This document shows, piece by piece, positions 15,851 to 24,446 of a stretch of 64,000 nucleotides of DNA. This DNA comes from DASQWC01 sp035640475 (lineage in GTDB: Bacteria > Actinomycetota > JAICYB01). The translations under genes and the position numbers were made by a program. Position 1 is the first letter of the stretch; each line of letters opens with the position of its first letter. Below the pieces are notes generated by a model, which did not search any database, was not told where the DNA came from, and saw only the letters and a program-made list of their open reading frames with translations. Where the stretch lies: NCBI GenBank assembly GCA_035640475.1, contig DASQWC010000215.1:1-64000 (forward strand), written 5' to 3'.

Positions 15851-18000
15851 CGGCTCTCGACACCGTGAACGAGCGGTTGCGGCTGGATCGCTTCTCGCCG
15901 AGCGTGCGCCGGACGGTCCTCACGGCGGCCGTCGCCGTACTCGCCGCCGCGCTGTGGGCGATCACGTCCATGATCTGGCCGAACTCGGCTCCCCTCGGCC
16001 TCGTGCTCCAGGGAGTGGTGTTCGGCACCGTCACCGGCCTGCTCGGTATCGGGCTCGTCCTGATCTACCGCACGAACAAGATGATCAATTTCGCCTACGG
16101 CTCGATGGGCGGCGTTGCGGGTGTGCTGTCGGTGATGCTCTTCGTCGAGGCCGGGATGAACTACTACCTCTCGATGGCGATCGGCCTCGTCGTCGGTCTC
16201 GTCGTGGGCGGGGTCGTCGAGATCCTCGTCATCCGGCGATTCGCCAACGCGACGCGTCTGATCCTCACCGTCGCCACGATCGGGCTCGCACAAGTGCTCG
16301 GCGTCATCCAGCTCTACATCCCGACGTGGTTCGGCTCGGCCGGCATCGTCGGCGGCTTCGAGACGCCGTTCTCCTTCAAATTCGAGATCTCGCCGGTCAC
16401 CTTCACCGGCGACCACCTCGCGATACTCGTCGCGGTCCCGCCGATCCTGTTCGGCCTCGCGTGGTTCATGCTCCGGACCGACGTCGGGATTGCCGTCCGG
16501 GCGGCAGCGGACAACGCCGATCGCGCATTGCTCTACGGCATTCCCATCAAGCGGCTGTCGACAATCGTGTGGGTCGTCGCCGGGGGCCTGGCCGGACTGA
16601 CGTTCATTCTCAAAGCCCCGTTTGCGGGATCGACGTCGACAGCACTGGGGAGCATCTCGTCGCTGCTTCTGCCGGCGATCGCCGCCGCCGTCGTCGCGCA
16701 GATGGAGTCACTTCCGCGCGCGTTTGCAGCCGGTGTCGGCCTCGGCATCGTCGAGCAGGTCGTGTTCTGGAACACAAAAAAGGCGTCGGCTATCACCGTC
16801 GCGTTTCTCGGTGTAATCCTCCTGTCGCTGCTCCTCCAAAAGGAGAAGGTGTCGCGTGCGATGGAGCACGGCAGCACGTGGAGCTCGACGGGGATCATCC
16901 GCCCGACACCTGACGAGCTGAAGGACCTGCCGGAAGTTCGCTTCGCAAAGTGGACGCTCATCCTCGCCGGCTTGTTCGTCGCGATCTGGCTGCCCCTCCA
17001 GATGGAGGCCGGCGACGTGAATCTCATCGCCGTCGGGCTCGTGTGGGGCATCGTCGCCGTCTCGCTCGTCGAGCTCACCGGGTGGGGCGGACACATCAGC
17101 CTCGGTCAGTTCGCGATCGTCGGAGTCGGCGCGATCGCCTACGGCAACATCGTGATGCGGCACAACATCGACATGTTCGTCGTCCTCCTCTGCGCCGGTG
17201 TGGCCGGAGGGATCATCGCGCTGCTCGTCGGACTTCCGGCACTGCGCATCCGCGGCCTGTTCCTCGCCGCGACGACTCTCGCGTTCGCCGCCGCGCTCGA
17301 CGCGTTCTTCCTCAACCCGACGAACTTCCCCGACTACATCCCGGGAAGCGTTCCTCGGCCCACGCTCTTTGAGCGCTTCGATCTCGAAAGCGAGTGGGCG
17401 ATGTACTACCTCACTCTCGCGTTTCTCGTCGTGACGATCCTGGCCGCATTGGGAATACGGAAGGCTCGCGCCGGACGGGCACTGCTCGCCACGAGGGACA
17501 ACTATCGCGCGGCCGGCGCGGCCGCAGTTCCCACCACGGCGGCGAAGCTCTCCGGCTTCGTTCTCTCCGGCGTCGTCGCCGGCATCGCCGGCGGCCTGTT
17601 CATCCTGATTCTCCGCGGCGCGCGCGCGGGCACCTTCCTGCCGGACATGAGTATCGAGGTGTTCTCGACGGCCGTGATCGGCGGCCTGGGCTCGATAGTC
17701 GGCGCGCTGCTCGGCGTGTTCTCGTTCCGGCTTCTCGAGCGCGTGCTCTCCGGTGAAGCGCGGCTCGCCGTCAGCGGCACCGGGCTCCTGCTCATCCTGC
17801 TCGTGCTGCCCGGCGGCCTCGGGCAAGCGGTCTTCGCGCTACGCGATCGACTGCTGCGTCTCGTCGCGAGCCGGCGCGGGATCCTCGTGCCGAGCCTGGT
17901 CGCCGACCGCCGCGTCACGGAAGAAGAGCAACACGCCGATCAGTCGGCAATGCTCTCGGGCGCCCTCGAGCCCGAGCCTGCGAAAGCGGGACGGCGATGA
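15847..18000 (+). CDS. Fused LivH-LivM permease of a branched-chain-amino-acid-type ABC importer
   Basis: 717 residues, about the sum of a LivH and a LivM protein. Residues 35-330 match LivH (GIGLVLIYRTNKMINFAYG near residue 65 is the family signature), and residues 365-670 match LivM (WGGHISLGQFAIVGVGAIAY near 415, GLPALRIRGLFLAATTLAFA near 465). A cytoplasmic linker with TPDELKDLPEV joins them. The tail after the last helix is charged. GTG at 15847 overlaps the previous stop (GTGA) and is the only start that keeps the full LivH domain. It forms the membrane channel for the binding protein upstream and the fused ATPase downstream. Confidence 0.9.
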   Translation: MTALDTVNERLRLDRFSPSVRRTVLTAAVAVLAAALWAITSMIWPNSAPLGLVLQGVVFGTVTGLLGIGLVLIYRTNKMINFAYGSMGGVAGVLSVMLFVEAGMNYYLSMAIGLVVGLVVGGVVEILVIRRFANATRLILTVATIGLAQVLGVIQLYIPTWFGSAGIVGGFETPFSFKFEISPVTFTGDHLAILVAVPPILFGLAWFMLRTDVGIAVRAAADNADRALLYGIPIKRLSTIVWVVAGGLAGLTFILKAPFAGSTSTALGSISSLLLPAIAAAVVAQMESLPRAFAAGVGLGIVEQVVFWNTKKASAITVAFLGVILLSLLLQKEKVSRAMEHGSTWSSTGIIRPTPDELKDLPEVRFAKWTLILAGLFVAIWLPLQMEAGDVNLIAVGLVWGIVAVSLVELTGWGGHISLGQFAIVGVGAIAYGNIVMRHNIDMFVVLLCAGVAGGIIALLVGLPALRIRGLFLAATTLAFAAALDAFFLNPTNFPDYIPGSVPRPTLFERFDLESEWAMYYLTLAFLVVTILAALGIRKARAGRALLATRDNYRAAGAAAVPTTAAKLSGFVLSGVVAGIAGGLFILILRGARAGTFLPDMSIEVFSTAVIGGLGSIVGALLGVFSFRLLERVLSGEARLAVSGTGLLLILLVLPGGLGQAVFALRDRLLRLVASRRGILVPSLVADRRVTEEEQHADQSAMLSGALEPEPAKAGRR

Positions 18001-19649
18001 GCGACAACGGCTCGCCGTTCCTGCGCTGCACGAACCTCGACGTCGGCTACGGGCCGGTCCAGGTGTTGTTCGGCGTCGACTTCGAGTGCGAGCAGGGCGA
18101 GATCGTCGCACTGCTCGGCACGAACGGCGCCGGGAAGTCGACATTGCTGAAAGCCATCTCCGGACTCTTGAAGCCGATGGCCGGGAAGATCGAGTTCAAA
18201 GGCGAGAACATCACCGGTATGGCCGCCAACCGGACGGCGGCTCTCGGCGTGCTGCAGATGCCGGGCGGCAAGAGCGTGTTTCCGACGCTCACCGTCGAAG
18301 AGAACCTGCGTCTCGCATCGTGGCTCTTCCGCGGCGAGAAGCAGCGCGTCGCCGAAGAGCTCGAGAAGGTGCTCGACATGTTTCCCCGTTTGCGAGAGCG
18401 CTACAACCAGATGGCCGGGAACCTCTCCGGCGGCGAGCAGCAGATGATGAGTCTCGCCGGAGTCTTCATGAACCAGCCGACGGTCCTCATGATCGACGAG
18501 CTCTCACTCGGCCTCGCACCGACCGTCGTCGGCGAGCTCATCGACGTCGTCCACCACGTGCACGATCAGACGGGCGTCACGATCATCGTCGTCGAGCAAT
18601 CGGTCAACGTCGCGCTCACCCTCGCCAAGCGCGCGGCCTTCATGGAGAAAGGCGAAGTTCGTTTCGAGGGACCGACGGCAGAGCTCCTCGAACGCCCCGA
18701 CATCCTTCGGTCCGTCTTCATCGCCGGCGCCAGCGCGTCCAGGGACGGTCAGTCGAACGGAAAGAAGTCGGCGAAGCGCAAACAGACAAAACGCAAGCGG
18801 CCGCCGGCCGACGCACCGGTCGTCCTCGAATGTATCGACGTATCAAAGACGTTCGGCGGCATCCGAGCGGTCGATGAGGTAAGCATCCAGCTCAAGCGCG
18901 GCGAGATCATGGGACTCATCGGGCCAAACGGCTCGGGCAAGACCACGCTGTTCGACTGCATCTCGGGATTCCTGCCCATCGACGGCGGCCGTGTCATCGT
19001 CAACAACAAAGACGTCACCGAGCTCACGCCCCACGAACGCGCGCTGGCCGGGCTCGGGCGCTCGTTCCAGGAAGCACGGCTGTATCCGTCGCTGAGCGTG
19101 GCCGAAACGGTCGCCGTCGCGCTCGAGCGGCACCTCGAGTCCAAGGACATCGTCGCCGCCGCGATGCACTTGCCCGCCACGTACGAATCGGAGCTCGCCG
19201 CATCGGTTCGCGTCGACGAGCTGATCGACCTGATGGGGCTGAATGCCTTCCGCGAGAAGCTCACCGGCGAGCTGTCGACGGGAACACGCCGCATCGTCGA
19301 CATCGCATGCATCCTCGCGCAGGATCCGGAAATCGTCCTGCTGGACGAGCCGTCCGGTGGCGTCGCGCAACGAGAGACGGAAGCGCTGGGCCCGCTTCTG
19401 GAGCGCGTCCAGGAGTACACGGGTTGCTCGATCCTGATCATCGAACACGACATGCCGCTGCTCACATCGATCTGCGACCGTATGGTTGCGCTCGAGACCG
19501 GTGCGGTCATCGCCGAAGGCACGCCGAAGCAGACCCTCAACCATCCGCGTGTCGTCGAGTCCTATCTCGGGACGAACGAGGCGGCGATCATGCGCTCGGG
19601 CGAGCACAAGGCCGGACGGCGTCTGCGCAGAAAGTCCCGGGCCCGCTAG
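17997..19649 (+). CDS. Fused LivF-LivG ATPase of a branched-chain-amino-acid-type ABC importer
   Basis: 550 residues with two complete ABC domains. The first (1-240) is LivF-like: Walker A GTNGAGKST, signature NLSGGEQQMM, Walker B VLMIDELSLGLAP. A basic linker (NGKKSAKRKQTKRKRPP) leads to the second (about 275-535), LivG-like: Walker A GPNGSGKTT, signature ELSTGTRRI, Walker B IVLLDEPSGGVA. The second signature has STGTRR in place of the common SYGQQR. The order F then G is the reverse of the usual livG-livF gene order. ATGA overlap with the permease. One polypeptide thus supplies both ATPases for the importer. The stop shares CTAG with that of the convergent acyl-CoA dehydrogenase. Confidence 0.92.
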   Translation: MSDNGSPFLRCTNLDVGYGPVQVLFGVDFECEQGEIVALLGTNGAGKSTLLKAISGLLKPMAGKIEFKGENITGMAANRTAALGVLQMPGGKSVFPTLTVEENLRLASWLFRGEKQRVAEELEKVLDMFPRLRERYNQMAGNLSGGEQQMMSLAGVFMNQPTVLMIDELSLGLAPTVVGELIDVVHHVHDQTGVTIIVVEQSVNVALTLAKRAAFMEKGEVRFEGPTAELLERPDILRSVFIAGASASRDGQSNGKKSAKRKQTKRKRPPADAPVVLECIDVSKTFGGIRAVDEVSIQLKRGEIMGLIGPNGSGKTTLFDCISGFLPIDGGRVIVNNKDVTELTPHERALAGLGRSFQEARLYPSLSVAETVAVALERHLESKDIVAAAMHLPATYESELAASVRVDELIDLMGLNAFREKLTGELSTGTRRIVDIACILAQDPEIVLLDEPSGGVAQRETEALGPLLERVQEYTGCSILIIEHDMPLLTSICDRMVALETGAVIAEGTPKQTLNHPRVVESYLGTNEAAIMRSGEHKAGRRLRRKSRAR

Positions 19650-20794
19650 AGCGCGTATCGGTCAAGCAAACGGCGGGCGATCACCAGCCGCTGGATCTCG
19701 TTCGTGCCCTCGCCGATGATCATCAGCGGCGCATCGCGGTAGTACCGCTCGACGGGGAATTCGGCCGAGTAGCCGTAGCCGCCGTGCACACGCATCGCAT
19801 CGACGGCAACCTCCCGGCACATCTCAGACGCGAAGAGCTTCGCCATGCCCGCTTCGAGATCGGCGCGCTCGCCGGCGTCCTTGAGCTCGGCCGCGCGGAG
19901 GTACAGCAGGCGCGCAGCTTCGATCTTCGTCGCCATGTCCGCGAGCATGAATTGGATCGCCTGGTGCTCCGCGATCGGGCGTCCGAACGTTTCGCGCTGC
20001 TGCGCGTAGCGAATCGCTGCGTCGAAGGCCGCTCGGGCGACGCCGACGGCGCGCGCGGCGATGTTTACGCGTCCGGTCTCGAGGCCGTCCATCACTTGGG
20101 CGAATCCGTTTCCCTCGTCGCCGCCGACCAGGCCGGAAGCGGGAACGCGGACGCCGTCCAGCACCAGCTCGACCGTGTCGACGGCTCGGTAACCGAGCTT
20201 GTCGATGTGCTTCGAGATGTCGAAGCCGTCGCCCTTCTCCATCAGCAGGCACGACATGCCGTGGTGCGAGGGCTCGATGTCCGGGTTCGTCTTCACGAGT
20301 GTCGCGAACACGTTGCCATGCTCGCCGTTCGTGATGAACATCTTGTTTCCTTGCACGACGTATTCACCGTCGATGCGGCGGGCCACCGTCCGGATCGCCT
20401 GAAGATCGCTCCCACACCCGGGCTCGGTGAGCGCAAGGCCCGACCTCCGCTCACCCGACGCGAGCTTCGGCAGCCATTCCGCTCGCTGATCGTCGGTTCC
20501 GTGCTTTCCAACGATGTGCGCGCAGATGAGGTGGGTGTTGAAGACGCCGGACAGGGACATGAAGCCGCGGCACAGCTCCTCAACGCACATCGCGTACGTG
20601 ACGAAATCGAGGCCCATACCGCCGAAGGACTCGGGGATCGTCGCGCCGAAGAACCCCATGGCGCCGAGCTGCTCGACGAGTTCGGCCGGATAGACGTCGT
20701 CGCGCTCGAGTGCCGGCGCCGCCGGGATCACTTCTTTGTCGACGAACTCGCGAACGGTCCGGACGAGCTCCTCGCGGACCTCGGACGTGCTCAT
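19646..20794 (-). CDS. Acyl-CoA dehydrogenase
   Basis: 382 residues, the normal size of short/medium-chain acyl-CoA dehydrogenases, FAD enzymes that introduce the trans-2 double bond in fatty-acid or branched-chain acyl-CoA breakdown. Visible features are the FAD loop (RSGLALTEPGCGSDL), KMFITNGEHGNVF, and the C-terminal VHGGYGYSAEFPVERYYRD followed by IGEGTNEIQR, where the Glu before Gly-Thr is at the catalytic base position. It is the last gene of a reverse run with the two lipoproteins and the crotonase; its ATG lies 13 bases after the preceding stop. Chain-length preference cannot be told. Confidence 0.93.
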   Translation of the reverse strand: MSTSEVREELVRTVREFVDKEVIPAAPALERDDVYPAELVEQLGAMGFFGATIPESFGGMGLDFVTYAMCVEELCRGFMSLSGVFNTHLICAHIVGKHGTDDQRAEWLPKLASGERRSGLALTEPGCGSDLQAIRTVARRIDGEYVVQGNKMFITNGEHGNVFATLVKTNPDIEPSHHGMSCLLMEKGDGFDISKHIDKLGYRAVDTVELVLDGVRVPASGLVGGDEGNGFAQVMDGLETGRVNIAARAVGVARAAFDAAIRYAQQRETFGRPIAEHQAIQFMLADMATKIEAARLLYLRAAELKDAGERADLEAGMAKLFASEMCREVAVDAMRVHGGYGYSAEFPVERYYRDAPLMIIGEGTNEIQRLVIARRLLDRYAL

Positions 20795-20807
20795 GTGACC
20801 GCCCGGC

Positions 20808-21806
20808 TCACTCCCGCAGTATTTGCAGCTCGTCCCAGACCTCGGGACGAGTCGTCGTGAAGTCGTAGAGCCCGCCGCCGAGCGAGCCGCCCTCGCGTGC
20901 GGCGGCGACGTATGCGCCGACTTGCGCCTCGTCGGCCGATTCCCCGAGCCCGCCGATCACGTGAACGGGACGCCCCGTGAGCGCTCGAACTTGCTCGGCG
21001 TTCTGCTGGGTGAGATTCGCAGCCGTCGCCGGGTCTTTGCTGCGCGCCGTCCAATAGTTCATGGGCATGAAGACGTCGTAGAAGTCGCGCAAGGCCGCCC
21101 ACGGGAAACCCGGCCAGCGCTTCTTGTTGTACTCCAGCGAGGTCGGCGGGATCACGATCGCCGCCAACGGATAGCCGGCGCCGACGGTTGTCCGCAGGCG
21201 CTGCGAGTACTCGACGGCCAGACGCGAGCGCGTCGAGTGGTCGGGCACGCCCTCCGTATATTCGATGTCCGCCCCGAACGCGTCGAAGCGGTTGCCGTTC
21301 GGCGAGACGTAGTTGATCGCCGTCATGCTCCGGCGAAAGTCGAGCTCAGGGTCCTTGAACGCCGGCGGGTACCAGGCAACAACGCGCATCCCGAGCGACT
21401 TGGCTTCGTCGAGCGCCGCCCCCATCGCAGTCGGGAACTGGATGTCGGCGGGCGAGCCGAACCGCGCCGACTCCAGATACAGCGTCTGGACACCATTCGA
21501 CGCCATGTCACGCACGAGCGGGACCACGGTCGCCGGATCGTCGGTGTGATCGAAGACATCGATCCACGACCCAAGACCGCGGAACGCCCCGACCGTCTCC
21601 GGCGGCGCGGCGAGTACGCGTTGCGGCGCCGCGCGCCGCGTCACGTTCGCCGCCGGCGCACCCGGCGTCGGGTCGGGTGTCAGAAGCGGGGGCGCCGTCG
21701 GCAAGGGGGCCGGGACGGGCGTGGAGACGATGCGCTGCGACGCGAGCATGCGCGGCTGCGCGCACGCGCCGAAGCACAACAGGACCAACACGAGGGTCTT
21801 TCGCAA
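20808..21806 (-). CDS. Lipoprotein with a glycoside-hydrolase-like barrel
   Basis: 332 residues. A short signal peptide ends in a lipobox, VLLCFGAC at residues 8-15, then a Pro/Thr-rich linker, and from residue 70 a domain that looks like a TIM barrel: SWIDVFDHTDD, MASNGVQTLYLESARFG, GMRVVAWYPPAF, FDAFGADIEYTEG, DFYDVFMPMNYW. This pattern resembles predicted glycoside hydrolases of the DUF4015/GH-like kind, with acidic residues in FGADIEY as candidates for catalysis. TTG at 21804-21806, directly after the kelch gene's stop and 11 bases from GAGG, was chosen. The substrate is unknown. Confidence 0.7.
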   Translation of the reverse strand: MRKTLVLVLLCFGACAQPRMLASQRIVSTPVPAPLPTAPPLLTPDPTPGAPAANVTRRAAPQRVLAAPPETVGAFRGLGSWIDVFDHTDDPATVVPLVRDMASNGVQTLYLESARFGSPADIQFPTAMGAALDEAKSLGMRVVAWYPPAFKDPELDFRRSMTAINYVSPNGNRFDAFGADIEYTEGVPDHSTRSRLAVEYSQRLRTTVGAGYPLAAIVIPPTSLEYNKKRWPGFPWAALRDFYDVFMPMNYWTARSKDPATAANLTQQNAEQVRALTGRPVHVIGGLGESADEAQVGAYVAAAREGGSLGGGLYDFTTTRPEVWDELQILRE

Positions 21807-22820
21807 CTAGCTTCTAACCTCTAGCGTCTCGTTCGCGCCCGAGACCGACAGTCCCGGCTCGGGTCCCCCGCCCACAACATAAATGCGTTTGCCGATTCTC
21901 GCTGCCGAAAGGCCGTGGCGAGGGGTCGGAAGCGGGTCGGATGACGACCACCGGCGCTCGAACGGGTCGTACACCTCGACCTCCTCAAATGTTCCCGTGG
22001 GTTCCTCACCCCCACAGACGACCAGCCGCCCTCCGACGGATGCGGCCGCCAGCCCTCCGCGAGCCGTCGGCATGTCGGGACCGCGTCGCCACTCATGGCT
22101 CTCCGGGTTGTAGACATCGAGCCACGCCCGGTTCCGCGCGGGAGTCAGCTCCCGGCCCCCGACGACGAAGACCCGCCCGCCGACCGATGCGGCCGCAAGG
22201 TGATCGCGGGGACGCGGCAGTGGTGTCGAGGACGACCAGCGCCGCGCCTTCGGGTCGTAGATCTCGTGGGCCTTCACCAGCTTTCGCGGCTCTCCCTTCT
22301 CGCCCCCGGCTCCGCCGAGCGCATGGATCATTCCGCTCGAGACGGCAACGGCCAGGGCTCCCCGCGCGCTCGGCATGTCGGGCTCGGCTCTCCACTCGCG
22401 TTCACCCGCCGCCCACGACCACGTGCGATCGGAAGCGCTTCCGTCCGAGCGGTAACCGCCGACGAGATACAGACGCCCGCCGACCGATGCCAGGGCGGCG
22501 TGATTGAGCGCCTCCGGCAAAGCAACGCCTTGCGACCACGTGTCGGCGTCCGGTGCGTACACCTCGACGCGCGCCGAGGTCGACCCGTCTCCGGCAAAGC
22601 CGCCGGCCACATAGACCCGGCCGTCGAGGACGGCTGCGGTTACCTCGGTCCGCGGCGTCGGGAGCGGCGCGCGCGTCGACCAGGCGGGACCGGGCGAGCA
22701 GCCGGCGACGAACAGCGACGCGACGAGGGTGACGCGCGGTGCTATGTGCCCGAGTAGGTGCCCGGCCGCTTTTCGAAGGCCGCTGCGACCGCTTCCTTCA
22801 TGTCGTTGGAGGTGATGCAT
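21807..22820 (-). CDS. Kelch-repeat lipoprotein
   Basis: About 337 residues. The lipobox FVAGC follows a hydrophobic stretch (VTLVASLFVAGC), and six kelch repeats follow, each with a VYVAGG, LYLVGGY, IHALGGAGG, VFVVGGRE, LVVCGGEE or IYVVGGG strand and a downstream W, forming a beta-propeller outside the membrane. The start is uncertain: no canonical start codon lies close to the lipobox, and the ATG at 22818-22820 is 79 bases inside the upstream crotonase gene, giving a long N-region before the lipobox. A non-standard start near 22740 is possible. Stops one base before the next lipoprotein's TTG. Kelch proteins mostly mediate binding. Confidence 0.75.
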   Translation of the reverse strand: MHHLQRHEGSGRSGLRKAAGHLLGHIAPRVTLVASLFVAGCSPGPAWSTRAPLPTPRTEVTAAVLDGRVYVAGGFAGDGSTSARVEVYAPDADTWSQGVALPEALNHAALASVGGRLYLVGGYRSDGSASDRTWSWAAGEREWRAEPDMPSARGALAVAVSSGMIHALGGAGGEKGEPRKLVKAHEIYDPKARRWSSSTPLPRPRDHLAAASVGGRVFVVGGRELTPARNRAWLDVYNPESHEWRRGPDMPTARGGLAAASVGGRLVVCGGEEPTGTFEEVEVYDPFERRWSSSDPLPTPRHGLSAARIGKRIYVVGGGPEPGLSVSGANETLEVRS

Positions 22821-23548
22821 TTGATCTGCGCCTCGATCTCGCCGCGCATCCCTTCCTCGAGCGAGACCTTTCCCGCCTTGGCGACGAGCGCCTTCGTGAA
22901 ACGAATCGGCATCGGGGGGCGCGAAGCGAGGTCGAGCGCGAACGCCCGAGCCTCTTCGTCGAGGCGCTCGGGAGCAACCACGCGGTTCACGATGCCCCAC
23001 GCGAGCGCTTCGTCGGTTGTGATGCGGTGGGCCGTCCAGATGAGCTCCTTCGCGCGCGCGGGACCGACGATCGGCGGCAAGAGCTGCGTTCCTCCGAGGT
23101 CGGGAACGAGGCCGTAGGTGATCTCGAAGACCGACATCGTCGCGCCCTGTGCGGCGAAGCGTATGTCGGCCGCAAGCGCGAGCTGGAAGCCGGCGCCGAG
23201 CGCGTACCCCTGCACGGCGGCGACGACGGGCTTGTCCATCTGCTGCCAGATCGCGAAGCCGCCTTGTGCCGGGCCGGGATCCACGTCGGAGCGCTCGCCG
23301 TTGCCGCTCGGCTCCCGTGCCGGCGCCGAACCGAACGCTTGCAGCGATGCGAGGTCCAGACCCGAGCAGAATGCACGCCCTTCGCCGCGGAGCAGCACCG
23401 CCCGGATCTCTGCGTCGTCCCGAATGCGCTTACCCGCTTCGTACAAGCCGGCGAATACTTCTGGGGATACGGCGTTGAGCTTGTCTGGACGATTCAGGCT
23501 GACCGTCGCGAGACGGTCCGTGACGTCGACGCGAACGACATCGGACAT
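22742..23548 (-). CDS. Enoyl-CoA hydratase/isomerase family protein (crotonase)
   Basis: 268 residues of the crotonase fold, with the oxyanion-hole segments RAFCSGLDL and VQGYALGAGFQLAL. In classical hydratases two glutamates do the chemistry. The second is present (FEITYGLVPDLGGTQ), but the first is replaced by Gln in GAGFQLALAADI, so this may be an isomerase or another crotonase reaction rather than a standard hydratase. It heads the reverse run towards the acyl-CoA dehydrogenase, which fits an acyl-CoA degradation role. ATG at 23546-23548 is preceded by GGGGAGGAAAC. Confidence 0.88.
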   Translation of the reverse strand: MSDVVRVDVTDRLATVSLNRPDKLNAVSPEVFAGLYEAGKRIRDDAEIRAVLLRGEGRAFCSGLDLASLQAFGSAPAREPSGNGERSDVDPGPAQGGFAIWQQMDKPVVAAVQGYALGAGFQLALAADIRFAAQGATMSVFEITYGLVPDLGGTQLLPPIVGPARAKELIWTAHRITTDEALAWGIVNRVVAPERLDEEARAFALDLASRPPMPIRFTKALVAKAGKVSLEEGMRGEIEAQIKCITSNDMKEAVAAAFEKRPGTYSGT

Positions 23549-23588
23549 AGTTTCCTCCCCGGTTGCCGGGGCCTAGGATATCGACCCG

Positions 23589-24389
23589 ATGCCCGTCTAC
23601 AACGTCAACGGACTGGACATCAACGCCGACGTGACCGGTGACGGATTCCCGCTCATCCTCATCGCCGGCACCGGACTCCCGGCCGTGATCTGGGGCTTCC
23701 ATGTGGGGTGGCTGTCCGAGCAGCGAAGAGTCGTCGCGTTCGACAACCGCGACATCGGTGCGTCGGGCTCTGCGCCCGGTGACTACACACCCACCGACAT
23801 GGCGGGTGACGCCATCGGCCTCATGGACGCGCTCGGGATCGAGCGCGCCGACGTCGTCGGCTTCTCGCTCGGCGGAGCCATCGCACAGGAGGTCGCGCTC
23901 GCCGTCCCCGACCGCGTTCGCGGGCTCGTCCTGTACGCGACATGGGCGTCGACGGATGCGTGGCTCCGGCTGCGGTTCGAGGTCTGGGAACGGATCGCCG
24001 CCGCGGTGGCCCCGGATACCATCACCGACCTCGGCGCCCTCGAGCTGTACACGCACCGCTTCTTCGCCGATCCGGCGCCGCTGGAGATGCTGCGTGCGTC
24101 GGCGCGCGCGGCTCCCAACGAGCGCGGACCAGACGGGTTCATCCGCCAGTGGCGCGCCGACCAAGCACACGACGCGCGCGACCGTCTCGGCGGGATCCGG
24201 TCGCCGACGCTCGTCGTAGTCGGCGATGAGGACGTCCTCGTGCCGCGGCGCTACTCCCAGGAGCTCGTCGAGCTCATTCCGGGAGCGAAGTTGCAGGTCA
24301 TCGCCGAAGCGGGCCACGGGGCGCTGGTCGAGCGGCCCGACGCGTTCCGCGCCGTGGTTGAACCCTTCTTGAAGGAACTGGAGGGCTAG
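23589..24389 (+). CDS. Alpha/beta hydrolase
   Basis: 266 residues of the alpha/beta-hydrolase fold. The nucleophile elbow is GFSLGGA near residue 93; the acid is likely Asp in VVGDEDVLVP and the histidine is in AEAGHGALVERP near the end. The oxyanion region is IAGTGLPAVIW. It resembles 3-oxoadipate enol-lactonase and related small esterases, but the substrate is not determinable. It diverges from the crotonase gene with 40 bases between them and may share acyl-metabolism regulation. Confidence 0.88.
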   Translation: MPVYNVNGLDINADVTGDGFPLILIAGTGLPAVIWGFHVGWLSEQRRVVAFDNRDIGASGSAPGDYTPTDMAGDAIGLMDALGIERADVVGFSLGGAIAQEVALAVPDRVRGLVLYATWASTDAWLRLRFEVWERIAAAVAPDTITDLGALELYTHRFFADPAPLEMLRASARAAPNERGPDGFIRQWRADQAHDARDRLGGIRSPTLVVVGDEDVLVPRRYSQELVELIPGAKLQVIAEAGHGALVERPDAFRAVVEPFLKELEG

Positions 24390-24434
24390 GTCAACATCTG
24401 GCAAGTGAACCTCGCCAAATCAACATATTGGGTT

Positions 24435-24440
24435 TATAAT
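24435..24440 (+). promoter_or_regulatory. Consensus -10 of a leaderless promoter
   Basis: TATAAT ends exactly six bases before the ATG at 24447-24449, with no Shine-Dalgarno, so the start codon is probably the transcription start. Upstream, TCAACATCTGG (24391) and TCAACATATTGG (24420) form a direct repeat 29 bases apart that could be an operator. Confidence 0.6.
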
Positions 24441-24446
24441 CCGTCG

